Below are positions 1 through 6,914 of a stretch of 32,849 nucleotides of DNA, one piece after another. The translations under genes were made by a program, and so were the position numbers. The notes beneath the pieces are model-generated. The model was not told the origin of the DNA, searched no databases, and saw only the letters and a program-made list of their open reading frames with translations. This DNA is from Lachnospiraceae bacterium (GTDB lineage Bacteria; Bacillota; Clostridia; Lachnospirales; Lachnospiraceae): positions 1-32,849 of the forward strand of contig CAJTFW010000017.1 in NCBI GenBank assembly GCA_910575445.1. The letters run 5' to 3'. Within the stretch, counting starts at the first letter, position 1. Every line of letters begins with the position of its first letter.

Positions 1-2
1 TA

Positions 3-31
3 TCACCTCATGATTATAATAACATATGTAA
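3..31 (-). promoter_or_regulatory. BlaI-type operator and ribosome binding site of a leftward gene outside the window
   Basis: On the minus strand a GAGGTGA ribosome binding site lies at 9-3, so a leftward gene should start just beyond the left edge; its start codon is not visible. Just upstream is the palindromic core ACATATGT (22-29). This matches the ACA-N2-TGT core of the published BlaI/MecI operator (TACAnnTGTA) better than the sites in front of blaI itself. A second identical core lies at 79-86. The spacing of a TATAAT at 18-13 to the ribosome binding site is too short for it to be a convincing -10, so the promoter itself is not assigned. Confidence 0.4.
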
Positions 32-78
32 TTTGTAAAATCCAGTATTTTCAATACAATACAGCATATTTTCCATTA

Positions 79-86
79 ACATATGT
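79..86. promoter_or_regulatory. Second ACATATGT operator core
   Basis: This is an exact copy of the eight-base palindrome at 22-29, again in the context TAACATATGTA. The pair lies 57 bp apart in an otherwise gene-free stretch, as expected for a BlaI/MecI-type repressor binding two dyads. Its role is inferred from the motif and from the blaI gene 400 bp away. Confidence 0.35.
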
Positions 87-214
87 ATGTCAATTCATCC
101 CATGACTGAATGCTCATGTACGGTAAAGAAGCAAGCAACCGAAAACAAGAGATAGACCGCCAGCACCACACTATTCCGAACCAAAGAAGCCAAAGACCAA
201 AAGACAAGCATTAT

Positions 215-350
215 GGAAATGTGCATAACAGGCTATGGAATCATGGATAACTCTATTCACAGCACATGGAAAAGCTAAAGTGCAGCTTTCCCACGTCCTG
301 CAAACAGAGTTACCCACAATTCCATAAGACAGCCAGTTATACACATTCCC
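215..350 (-). repeat. Large imperfect inverted repeat (62-bp arms, 7-nt loop)
   Basis: The arms at 215-276 and 284-350 are inverted copies separated by a 7-nt loop (277-283). The right arm carries a 5-nt bulge. Counting by eye, 50 of 62 aligned positions are complementary. Ten of the twelve mismatches become G-U pairs if the minus strand is the folded strand, and none do on the plus strand. Each arm contains motifs like TTATNCACA (TGTGCATAA and ATGGATAA on the left; TTACCCACA and TTATACACA on the right). It could be a structured minus-strand RNA, a single-strand replication or transfer origin, or an extended binding site. The rest of 1-440 shows no convincing gene. Confidence 0.75.
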
Positions 351-440
351 AGCAATGCCGACTACTACGGAATCCCACCCCTATCTTTCATTTCTTTTTA
401 TAAATTCTTAAATTTGTTTTAGGGTATTGCATTATCATCT

Positions 441-476
441 ACAAAGTGTTAATATGAATACATACCCACAAAATGT
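441..476. promoter_or_regulatory. Candidate autoregulatory operators of blaI
   Basis: Two dyads of the form ACA-N3-TGT, ACAAAGTGT (441-449) and ACAAAATGT (468-476), lie 27 bp apart just before the blaI ribosome binding site AAAGGAGG. BlaI-family repressors bind paired ACA/TGT dyads in their own promoter, but with N2 rather than N3 spacing, so these sites are variants. The assignment rests on position and symmetry only. Confidence 0.4.
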
Positions 477-496
477 TAAGATAAAAGGAGGACAAC

Positions 497-871
497 ATGG
501 CACAGCAGATTTCTGAATCCGAATTGGTACTAATGAAAATCATCTGGAAGAATGGAGGGGCAGCTTTATACTCCCTCATCATGGAGGAATTAGAAAAAGA
601 CAAAAACGAATGGAAGAACAACACCGTACTCACCCTGCTTTCCCGGCTGGGCGAAAAAAAGTTCTTGAAAGTCAAAAAAATCGGCAGAAAGAATGAGTAT
701 GTGGCTACGGTAACAGAAGCAGAATATCAGACCATGCAGACCCACAGCTTTCTTGATAAAGTCTACGGCGGGAATGTGAAAAACTTAGTATCAACCTTGT
801 TGCGGCAGGATATTCTTTCGGCAGACGAATTGAAAGAGATTGAAACATTTTGGAGAAAAGAAAATGAGTGA
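497..871 (+). CDS. blaI: BlaI/MecI/CopY family transcriptional repressor
   Basis: This is a 124-residue winged-helix repressor of the BlaI/MecI (penicillinase repressor) family, at the usual family length. The N-terminal half carries the recognisable ISESELVLMKIIW...NTVLTLLSRLGEKKFL winged-helix signature. The C-terminal helix (about residues 80-124) is the dimerisation region cleaved or inactivated on induction in the family. The start is set by AAAGGAGG a few bases upstream. The last eight bases overlap the start of the M56 protease gene, so the two are translationally coupled, as in bla/mec-type operons. Putative operators lie at 441-476. No beta-lactamase lies between here and 3932, so the output gene is not obvious; the leftward gene off the left edge is one candidate. 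Confidence 0.93.
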   Translation: MAQQISESELVLMKIIWKNGGAALYSLIMEELEKDKNEWKNNTVLTLLSRLGEKKFLKVKKIGRKNEYVATVTEAEYQTMQTHSFLDKVYGGNVKNLVSTLLRQDILSADELKEIETFWRKENE

Positions 872-2651
872 ATTTATAAAAATATTATTGTCGCTGTCTG
901 TTTCCGGCGCACTGTTACTGCTCCTCATTTTGGGATTGAAGCCGCTGTATAAAAACAAATTCAGCAAGCGTTGGCAGTATTATATCTGGATAGTGGTTGC
1001 TTTGCGGTTTCTGCTTCCCTTTACTCCCGACACTACGATTGTTGGAAGCCTGTTTGAAAAATTCGACACGGCAGCAATAACAAATGAAATCCCTACAAGC
1101 CCCAATGTACCCGTTCCCGCAGATACGGGTAACAGCAAAGCAGAGCCGACACAGACAAACCGGGAAATAACCACCGCTGCCATGCGTGAGCCATTTAACA
1201 AATATGTCTGCCTGTTTTTTATCTGGTCAGCATTGGCACTGGTTTTATTTGTTCGCAAGGTAACGGTTTATCAAGGATTTATCCAATACATCAAAGCAGG
1301 AAATAAAGAAGTATCGGATATAAAAATCTTGAATCTGCTATCTGATTGTGAAGAAAAACTGAATATCAAGACAAGGGTAGAACTATCCTGTAATCCGCTG
1401 ATTGCCTCCCCTATGCTGATTGGTTTCTTTCGACCAAGAATCATTTTGCCTGTTGGCGAATTGGAAGATAAAGAGTTATCTTATATCTTTGTGCATGAGC
1501 TAACCCACTACAAGCAGAGGGATATGTTTTACAAATGGCTGATACAGATTATTGTGTGCGTCCATTGGTTCAATCCTTTTGTATATCTGCTGGAAAAAGA
1601 AGTGAATAAATCTTGTGAATTGTCATGTGATGAAAAAGTCTTATCCGTACTTGATGATAAGGCAAAGCGTGAGTATGGGGATACGCTGATTTCCTTTTTG
1701 AAGTCAAGCAATCTTTACAAAAGTTCTTTAGCTTCCGTTACATTGACAGAGGGTGCAGAACAATTAAAAGAAAGGTTAGGTGCTATTATGAAATTTAGAA
1801 AAAAGTCAAAAGTGGTTATTGCTATCACTGCTATTTTTACGGTTGCTGTTTGTGTCTGCTTTTTTGTAACAGGTGCATATGCCGCGCCTTCTGCTAATAG
1901 CAAAGAAAAGAATTTAATGCCGGACGCTGTCCCGAATGTTGAAAACAACAAAGGATACACATATGTTCAGCGTGGTTTCTATTCTGATTCCTACATCATT
2001 GAAATGGGCTGGAATCTAAGCGATACAATAAGCAAAGAATACACAAACAGCAAAGAAATAACATTAGAAGATAATTCTGTAATAAAGGTGTATTTTGATG
2101 AAAACACAGTAGATTATCTGAATGATAGTAACGCTATTTCTGCAATAGGGAAATTGCTTTATTCTTTAAACAACAGAGATATGCAAAATTATCCAACGAT
2201 AGAAACACCGCTAATTACAAATGTTACTTATGTCAGCGAGAATAATTTATCAATACTTGCAGATGAATACTTTCAAAACAGTAGCTTAACTGAATTTTCA
2301 GCAATTTTTCCTGTATTAGATATAGAGCTTCAAAAGGAATATTGTCAAAAGATATATGATGATAATAAGATTGCTTTCTTTTCCTCTATCATACCGTACA
2401 TGGATAGGGATTTAGTGATGTTGTATGCAGATAAATCAGACCAAGACCAAAAGGTGAATTTCTTTTCCGTTATCTTAGGCTATGTACAGTCAGATGACCT
2501 AAATCAATATGCAGAAAAATATTACGAAGCAAATAATATTTCTTACTTTACGATTTTGGTTAATTACATGACAAAAGAAGAAAGACAGGAATGGCTGAAA
2601 AGGGCGCAGACAGATAAGAAAACTAACTTTGTTGCAGTCTTATCTGAATAA
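864..2651 (+). CDS. M56 family (BlaR1-like) membrane metalloprotease with a repeat sensor domain
   Basis: This 595-residue protein has N-terminal membrane helices (about residues 5-25 and 38-55), a further helix near 118-135, and an M56 zinc-protease domain with HELTH at residues 211-215 and a downstream CELSCDE (Glu252). A last membrane helix at about 317-340 leads to an outward-facing C-terminal region. By family knowledge it transduces a signal by cleaving or inactivating the BlaI partner. The penicillin-binding sensor of true BlaR1 (SxxK, KTG) is absent. Instead residues 474-595 form four full copies plus a partial copy of a 28-residue unit, with a weaker copy before it. The start at 864 overlaps the blaI stop (ATGAGTGA) and begins a typical M56 membrane segment. 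The ligand is unknown. Confidence 0.9.
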   Translation: MSEFIKILLSLSVSGALLLLLILGLKPLYKNKFSKRWQYYIWIVVALRFLLPFTPDTTIVGSLFEKFDTAAITNEIPTSPNVPVPADTGNSKAEPTQTNREITTAAMREPFNKYVCLFFIWSALALVLFVRKVTVYQGFIQYIKAGNKEVSDIKILNLLSDCEEKLNIKTRVELSCNPLIASPMLIGFFRPRIILPVGELEDKELSYIFVHELTHYKQRDMFYKWLIQIIVCVHWFNPFVYLLEKEVNKSCELSCDEKVLSVLDDKAKREYGDTLISFLKSSNLYKSSLASVTLTEGAEQLKERLGAIMKFRKKSKVVIAITAIFTVAVCVCFFVTGAYAAPSANSKEKNLMPDAVPNVENNKGYTYVQRGFYSDSYIIEMGWNLSDTISKEYTNSKEITLEDNSVIKVYFDENTVDYLNDSNAISAIGKLLYSLNNRDMQNYPTIETPLITNVTYVSENNLSILADEYFQNSSLTEFSAIFPVLDIELQKEYCQKIYDDNKIAFFSSIIPYMDRDLVMLYADKSDQDQKVNFFSVILGYVQSDDLNQYAEKYYEANNISYFTILVNYMTKEERQEWLKRAQTDKKTNFVAVLSE

Positions 2652-2678
2652 TTGTTTGATTAAATTGTTGCGGTTTAA

Positions 2679-2713
2679 CAAGGGGCAGCCGATAAGAACA
2701 AAGCTGCCTCTTG
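2679..2713 (+). terminator. Hairpin after the blaI-M56 operon
   Basis: The arms CAAGGGGCAGC (2679-2689) and GCTGCCTCTTG (2703-2713) pair over 11 bp with one wobble and a 13-nt loop, 28 bp after the protease stop. No T-run follows, so it may be a weak terminator or an mRNA-stabilising stem. Confidence 0.45.
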
Positions 2714-2772
2714 CAAAATAAAAGAACCTAATCAACATTGTTTCCTCATGTGGGAGAAAGGGGGAATCATCT

Positions 2773-3216
2773 ATGCCTTGCACAAAAGCATACAGAGAAC
2801 ACATCATGTATACTTTCAATGGCTATTGCAAGACCGTCATACGCTTTGCGGCTATCAACGCATGGCGTGACAGAAGCAGACGGCGGCAAAAAGAAATATC
2901 CCTTGAATACCTCACAGAAGAAAAGTTTTACCCTTTAGGCACAACAGACGAATATTTTGAAGCACCCTATGAAGAATACCCCGTTACGATATGCGGTCAG
3001 ACAGTTATCCTCACCAATGAGGAACTTGCCACCGCCCTGTTATCTCTGCCAGAGAGAAACCGGGAAATCATTTTCCTTTATTTTTTCGGATATTATACAC
3101 AACAGGAAATCGGGGAAATGTACGGACGTTGCCGGAGTACGACCGGGTATCAGATACGCAGGACGTTACAGCTTCTGCACAAAGAAATGGAGGTGCTTTC
3201 ACATGGGGAATCCTAA
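2773..3216 (+). CDS. Sigma-70-like/region 4 regulatory protein of a mobile element (Tn916 ORF7-like)
   Basis: This is a 147-residue protein with a C-terminal sigma region-4-like helix-turn-helix. LPERNREIIFLYFFGYYTQQEIGEMYGR..STTGYQIRRTLQLL shows the usual pattern of a conserved 'LP...R' helix and a DNA-reading helix. Small proteins of this type sit in the regulatory block of Tn916- and Tn1549-like elements (Tn916 ORF7), where they influence element transcription. AAAGGGGG lies eight bases before the ATG. It overlaps the next gene by 14 bp, the same coupled arrangement as Tn916 ORF7-ORF8. Whether it is an active sigma factor cannot be told, because no clear region-2 core-binding helix is visible. 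Confidence 0.72.
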   Translation: MPCTKAYREHIMYTFNGYCKTVIRFAAINAWRDRSRRRQKEISLEYLTEEKFYPLGTTDEYFEAPYEEYPVTICGQTVILTNEELATALLSLPERNREIIFLYFFGYYTQQEIGEMYGRCRSTTGYQIRRTLQLLHKEMEVLSHGES

Positions 3217-3415
3217 CCTTGTGCCTTATGAAACAATTATCAGAGCGACCAGCGGCGAGCCGGAAGCCGTGGACGAGGTTTTACGGCATTACAGCAAGCG
3301 AATCCGAATCGCCGCCATTGAAAACGGGCATATCGACAAGGACACCGAGGACAGCATAAAATCCCGGCTTGTTGCCGCCCTGTTCAAGTTCCGTTTTGAT
3401 GAACAGGAAGTCTAA
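3203..3415 (+). CDS. Small helix-turn-helix protein (Tn916 ORF8-like)
   Basis: This 70-residue protein resembles the HTH_16 family proteins that accompany the sigma-like protein in conjugative elements. The pattern is ..PYETIIRATSGEPEAVDEVLRHY and an acidic C-terminus ending RFDEQEV. The start at 3203 is chosen because GGAGGTG lies inside the upstream gene at the right distance; the frame extends further upstream without a ribosome binding site. In the family the N-terminal helices fold like sigma region 2 and may complete a split sigma factor together with its neighbour. That partnership is inferred from the conserved order. Confidence 0.75.
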   Translation: MGNPNLVPYETIIRATSGEPEAVDEVLRHYSKRIRIAAIENGHIDKDTEDSIKSRLVAALFKFRFDEQEV

Positions 3416-3494
3416 GAAGTCCTTTTGTTTTTCGATAAAAGGATATATAATAAAGCAATGAAAAAGTGAAAGTTGCAAAGGAAGTGAAATTGAA

Positions 3495-3932
3495 ATGTGC
3501 ATGGAATGTTATATTGATGAAAACAGAATAACACCATTATTAAAGCCATTGGATTGTTTAGCAAATCACACACAATACATTTGTGGAACTTGTGGGCGGT
3601 GTATTTGTATTGAACATGACCCCAAGCGTGGATTGCAACGGTGGAATTTCCCTTTTAAGTCGTTAGGAATTGCAAAATTATATTTGCGTACTGCTGATTA
3701 CAGTATGAAAAAGCCATGTGGCATTTATGAGATAAAAAGTGAAAATGGCAGACTTTCATACAAAATCTTTGCGGACAGCGAGGCTATGCAATTATATCTA
3801 AAAAACAATAGCGGAAAAACTTGTGAAACAATGAAGCCTATTTTCATTGTTGAAGAATACAAAGAATACCCAAATACACAGGTAAGAAAATTAACGTTTG
3901 ATGAAATACAGAAATATATGTCAGAGCGATAA
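3495..3932 (+). CDS. Hypothetical Cys-rich protein
   Basis: The 145-residue product is not recognised to a named family. The N-terminus has a Cys cluster (CMEC at residues 2-5, then CGTCGRCICIEHD near residues 30-42) that looks like a zinc-binding knuckle. The rest is a mixed alpha/beta segment with no membrane helix. AAGGAAGTG precedes the ATG, with a possible alternative start two codons later. A TATAAT-like box at 3446-3451 and a rho-independent terminator at 3998-4030 make this a single-gene transcription unit. Base composition is AT-rich compared with the mobilization block that follows. Confidence 0.7.
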   Translation: MCMECYIDENRITPLLKPLDCLANHTQYICGTCGRCICIEHDPKRGLQRWNFPFKSLGIAKLYLRTADYSMKKPCGIYEIKSENGRLSYKIFADSEAMQLYLKNNSGKTCETMKPIFIVEEYKEYPNTQVRKLTFDEIQKYMSER

Positions 3933-3997
3933 ATTCCCGCTTATGGAATTATAGTCAAAAACTGAATAATCGCCGCTACATAGAACGGCACACCAAG

Positions 3998-4030
3998 ACA
4001 GGAAATCAAGAAAAGGTTTCCTGTTTTTTT
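3998..4030 (+). terminator. Rho-independent terminator
   Basis: A perfect 8-bp stem, ACAGGAAA (3998-4005) and TTTCCTGT (4017-4024), with an 11-nt loop runs into seven Ts. It ends the transcript of the Cys-rich hypothetical gene and separates the left cargo from the mobilization module. Confidence 0.88.
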
Positions 4031-4091
4031 GCGCCTGTTTTTGGCATTTTCAAAAATCGCCAGTATTATGCCGTGCAAAGGGGAATAAAAA

Positions 4092-4193
4092 GAAATTTCT
4101 CAAAATTCCCGCCTATTCTGGCTTGTGTGGTTTTGTAAGGAATAAGAGGAAATTTCCACAAATCTCCGTCAATTCTGTCTTGCGTGGTGTTGT
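4092..4193. repeat. Two 45-bp direct repeats upstream of mobC (candidate oriT)
   Basis: The segments 4092-4136 and 4149-4193 align over 45 positions without gaps, with 35 identical by eye, at a 57-bp period. The shared core includes GAAATTTC at the start and ATTCTG-CTTG-GTGGT near the end. They lie about 250 bp before mobC and the relaxase, in the only sizeable non-coding gap of the module (3933-4439), where oriT and relaxosome binding sites usually lie. A transfer-origin role is inferred; the nick site is not identified. Confidence 0.6.
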
Positions 4194-4389
4194 TGGTATC
4201 AGAGGGAGAAATACCACCGCAGCATTGGCAGAAACCTCACCCCGCCCGCCGGGGAAACCAGCGGAAGCCCACACAGGGGAAGCCGCTGCTTTTTTAGAGC
4301 AAGATTCTACCACAGTACCAAATTTCGCTAATCGCTCATTTTGTCCTATGGGAATCTTGTTGGGGTTGCCACCCCAAGCCCGCCTTTTT

Positions 4390-4403
4390 GCGGCTTGCGC
4401 CGC
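4390..4403 (+). repeat. Small GC-rich hairpin in the mobC leader
   Basis: A perfect 5-bp stem GCGGC (4390-4394) and GCCGC (4399-4403) with a TTGC loop lies just before the mobC ribosome binding site. It could modulate mobC translation or belong to the transfer origin. Confidence 0.35.
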
Positions 4404-4439
4404 TTGAAAAAATCCACCCACGAAAGGAGGTTCACAGCC

Positions 4440-4835
4440 ATGAAAAGATACAACACGCCCCACCGAAGCCGGGTAATCAAAACACGCTTGACCGAGGAAG
4501 AATACGCCGAGTTTTCCGAGCGTGTCACCCTCTGCAAAATGAGCCAGTCTGAATATATCCGGCAAGCCCTAACCAAGTCAAGCATACGCCCAGTTATCAC
4601 CGTTTCCCCGGTCAATGATGAACTGCTCTCAGCCGTGGGGAAGCTCACAGCCGAGTATGGGAAAATCGGCGGCAACTTGAATCAGATTGCCCGCTGTCTG
4701 AACGAGTACGGCGCACCTTATAACGCCCTCTCCCAAGAGGTACGAGCCGCCATAGCCGAGCTTGCCGCCTTGAAGTTTGAAGTCTTGCAGAAAGTAGGTG
4801 AAGCCGTTGGCAACGTTCAAACATATCAGCTCTAA
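4440..4835 (+). CDS. mobC: MobC-like relaxosome accessory protein
   Basis: This is a 131-residue plasmid mobilization protein. The N-terminus (RSRVIKTRLTEEEYAEFSER...MSQSEYIRQAL) is a ribbon-helix-helix DNA-binding fold. The middle (GKIGGNLNQIARCLNEYG) is the conserved MobC signature 'GxNLNQIArxxN'. It should bind near oriT and help the relaxase nick DNA. CGAAAGGAGG lies at ideal distance from the ATG at 4440, which is why the upstream in-frame extension is rejected. Its end overlaps the relaxase start by about 29 bp, and the direct repeats at 4092-4193 are its likely binding region. Confidence 0.9.
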   Translation: MKRYNTPHRSRVIKTRLTEEEYAEFSERVTLCKMSQSEYIRQALTKSSIRPVITVSPVNDELLSAVGKLTAEYGKIGGNLNQIARCLNEYGAPYNALSQEVRAAIAELAALKFEVLQKVGEAVGNVQTYQL

Positions 4836-6438
4836 AAATGCCGACTACGGAGCAGCCGAACAGTACCTAACCTTTGAGCATGACGAGTTTACCATGAAGC
4901 CCACTCTTGATGAAAATGGGCGGCTTATTCCCCGTGACGATTACCACATTTCCTCTCTGAATTGCGGCGGGGAAGATTTTGCCATAGCGTGTATGCGCTC
5001 CAATCTGAAATACGGCAAGAACCAGAAGCGGGAGGACGTAAAGAGCCACCACTATATTATTTCTTTTGACCCCCGTGACGCACCCGACAACGGCTTGACC
5101 GCAGACCGGGCGCAGGCATTGGGCGAATGGTTTTGCAAGACGCATTTCCCCGGACACCAAGCCCTTGTATGCACCCACCCGGACGGGCATAACCACAGCG
5201 GCAACATTCATGTGCATATCGTAATCAATTCTTTGCGGATTGCGGAAGTTCCGTTACTGCCCTACATGGAAAGACCAGCCGACACAAGGGAGGGCTGCAA
5301 GCACCGCTGTACGGACGCAGCTATGGAGTATTTCAAAGCGGAAGTCATGGAAATGTGCCACCGGGAAAACCTCTATCAGATTGACTTGCTGAACGGGAGC
5401 AAGAGCCGAGTTACCGAGCGTGAGTATTGGGCGAAGCGGAAAGGACAAGCCGCACTGGATAAAGAGAACGCTTCCCAAGCCGCCACGGGAGAGCCGCCCA
5501 GACAGACCAAGTTTGAAACCGACAAGGAGAAATTACGGCGCACAATCCGAGCCGCCCTGTCCTCTGCCGTTTCCTTTGAGGATTTTTCCGGGAAGCTGCT
5601 GCAACAGGGCGTGACCGTCAAGGAGAGCCGGGGGCGGCTATCCTATCTCACGCCGGACAGGACGAAGCCCATCACCGCCCGGAAACTGGGTGATGATTTT
5701 GACCGTGCCGCCGTACTAGAAGCACTCACCATAAACGCACAGAACGCCGCCAGAGCCGCCGAAATGCCCCTACCCAAACAGGAATACCCCCGCAGCATAA
5801 AAGACCGCTTACAGCGCAACAAAGCCGCCATAAACGCCCCGAAAAATGACGGAGTACAACGCATGGTAGACCGGGAAGCGAAACGAGTCGAGGGCAAGGG
5901 TATAGGATATGACCGCTGGGCGGCTGTTCACAATCTAAAGCAAATGGCGGCTACCGTGAGCATTTACGAGGAATCCGGCTTTACTTCCCCGGAGGAACTG
6001 GAAGCCGCCCTTGCCGCCGCCAATACAGAACTGCATGAAACCACCGGGAAACTGAAAGCCGTGGAAAGCACTTTGCGGGAGAAAAAGGACTTGCAGAAAC
6101 AGCTATTGGCGTACATCAAGACCAAGCCAGCCCGTGACGGATTGCGGGCGCAGAAAACGGAGAAAGCCCGGAGAGCTTACCGGGAGCAGCACGAAAGCGA
6201 GTTTATCATTTCCGAATCTGCCGCCCGGTATTTCAAGGCACAGGGAATCTCCAAGCTGCCAGCGTCCAAAGCCCTACAAACGGAGATTGAGCAGCTTACC
6301 AAAGAGAAAAACGCCCTTTACAACGAGTACCGGGAGAAGAAAGCGAACGTCCGGGAATTGCAGACCGTGAAAAGCAATCTTGACAAAATATTACGCCGTG
6401 AGCCGGAACGGGGAAAGGGGCGGGAAAATGAACGGTAA
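4807..6438 (+). CDS. MobA/MOBP-type relaxase
   Basis: This is a relaxase of about 543 residues. The N-terminal Relaxase/MobA domain holds the three-His metal site in HPDGHNHSGNIHVHIVIN and an upstream HHYIISFDP strand. Tyrosines near the N-terminus (ADYGAAEQYL) are candidates for the nicking residue. The C-terminal 250 residues are charged and predicted coiled-coil (ELEAALAAANTELHE.., KSNLDKILRRE). It nicks oriT and leads the single strand into a recipient. The start is ambiguous: I choose TTG at 4807 because AGGTGA lies six bases upstream and yields the family-like MATFKHISSKN start. GTG at 4798 is in frame but has no ribosome binding site. Confidence 0.9.
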   Translation: MATFKHISSKNADYGAAEQYLTFEHDEFTMKPTLDENGRLIPRDDYHISSLNCGGEDFAIACMRSNLKYGKNQKREDVKSHHYIISFDPRDAPDNGLTADRAQALGEWFCKTHFPGHQALVCTHPDGHNHSGNIHVHIVINSLRIAEVPLLPYMERPADTREGCKHRCTDAAMEYFKAEVMEMCHRENLYQIDLLNGSKSRVTEREYWAKRKGQAALDKENASQAATGEPPRQTKFETDKEKLRRTIRAALSSAVSFEDFSGKLLQQGVTVKESRGRLSYLTPDRTKPITARKLGDDFDRAAVLEALTINAQNAARAAEMPLPKQEYPRSIKDRLQRNKAAINAPKNDGVQRMVDREAKRVEGKGIGYDRWAAVHNLKQMAATVSIYEESGFTSPEELEAALAAANTELHETTGKLKAVESTLREKKDLQKQLLAYIKTKPARDGLRAQKTEKARRAYREQHESEFIISESAARYFKAQGISKLPASKALQTEIEQLTKEKNALYNEYREKKANVRELQTVKSNLDKILRREPERGKGRENER

Positions 6439-6814
6439 ACGCCCCTACATGGACTACCCACAGTACAGAGCCGCCCGCCGTCTTGTGCATGAGTGCTGCA
6501 ACTACGATAACGGCAACTGTATCTTGCTGGATAACGGCGAGCCTTGCGTATGCGTCCAGAGTATCAGCTATTCGCTTATATGCCGCTGGTTCATAGCCGC
6601 CGTGCTGCCACTGGACGGGAAACTGGAAGCCGCCCTACTCCACCGGGCAGACAGGAAACGCTGTACCGAGTGCGGCGGGTATTTTCTCCCCAAGTCAAAC
6701 CGGGGGAAATACTGCCCGGATTGCGCCGGACGCATGAAAAGAATCCATGCCACACGGCGCAAGCGGAAACAGAGGGATAAATGTCACGCTTTAGGATATT
6801 CCAGACCCCCGTAA
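6428..6814 (+). CDS. Cysteine-rich VLP domain protein
   Basis: This 128-residue protein matches the Cys-rich VLP family found beside relaxases in Firmicute elements. It carries CCNYDNGNCILLDNGEPCVC, the name-giving motif FIAAVLPLDG, and a C-terminal zinc ribbon CTECGGYFLPKS..KYCPDC followed by a basic tail (RRKRKQRD). Eight or more cysteines suggest two metal sites. The start at 6428 lies inside the relaxase gene (11-bp overlap) behind a purine-rich GGAAAGGGG stretch. The function is unknown; the fixed position between relaxase and initiator suggests a role in transfer or control of replication. Confidence 0.85.
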   Translation: MNGKRPYMDYPQYRAARRLVHECCNYDNGNCILLDNGEPCVCVQSISYSLICRWFIAAVLPLDGKLEAALLHRADRKRCTECGGYFLPKSNRGKYCPDCAGRMKRIHATRRKRKQRDKCHALGYSRPP

Positions 6815-6914
6815 ATCAAGGCTTTTTTGACCGCCCTCAAAGGGTATGCGATACATTTATCCTTTATCCCCGAAAATGCCGTTTTAACTGCGTAACAGAA
6901 GCCACAGACAGGAG

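Noticed and set aside
397-415. A 19-base stretch (TTTATAAATTCTTAAATTT) repeated exactly at 15568-15586, in both cases upstream of a promoter region.
   Set aside because: In sequence this rich in A and T a match of this length over 33 kb is not clearly beyond chance, and nothing else in the two regions matches. It could be a shared UP-element-like stretch but I have no further support.
4081-4440. Open frames on both strands across the mobC leader.
   Set aside because: They lack ribosome binding sites and overlap the direct repeats; the region behaves as a non-coding transfer-origin region.
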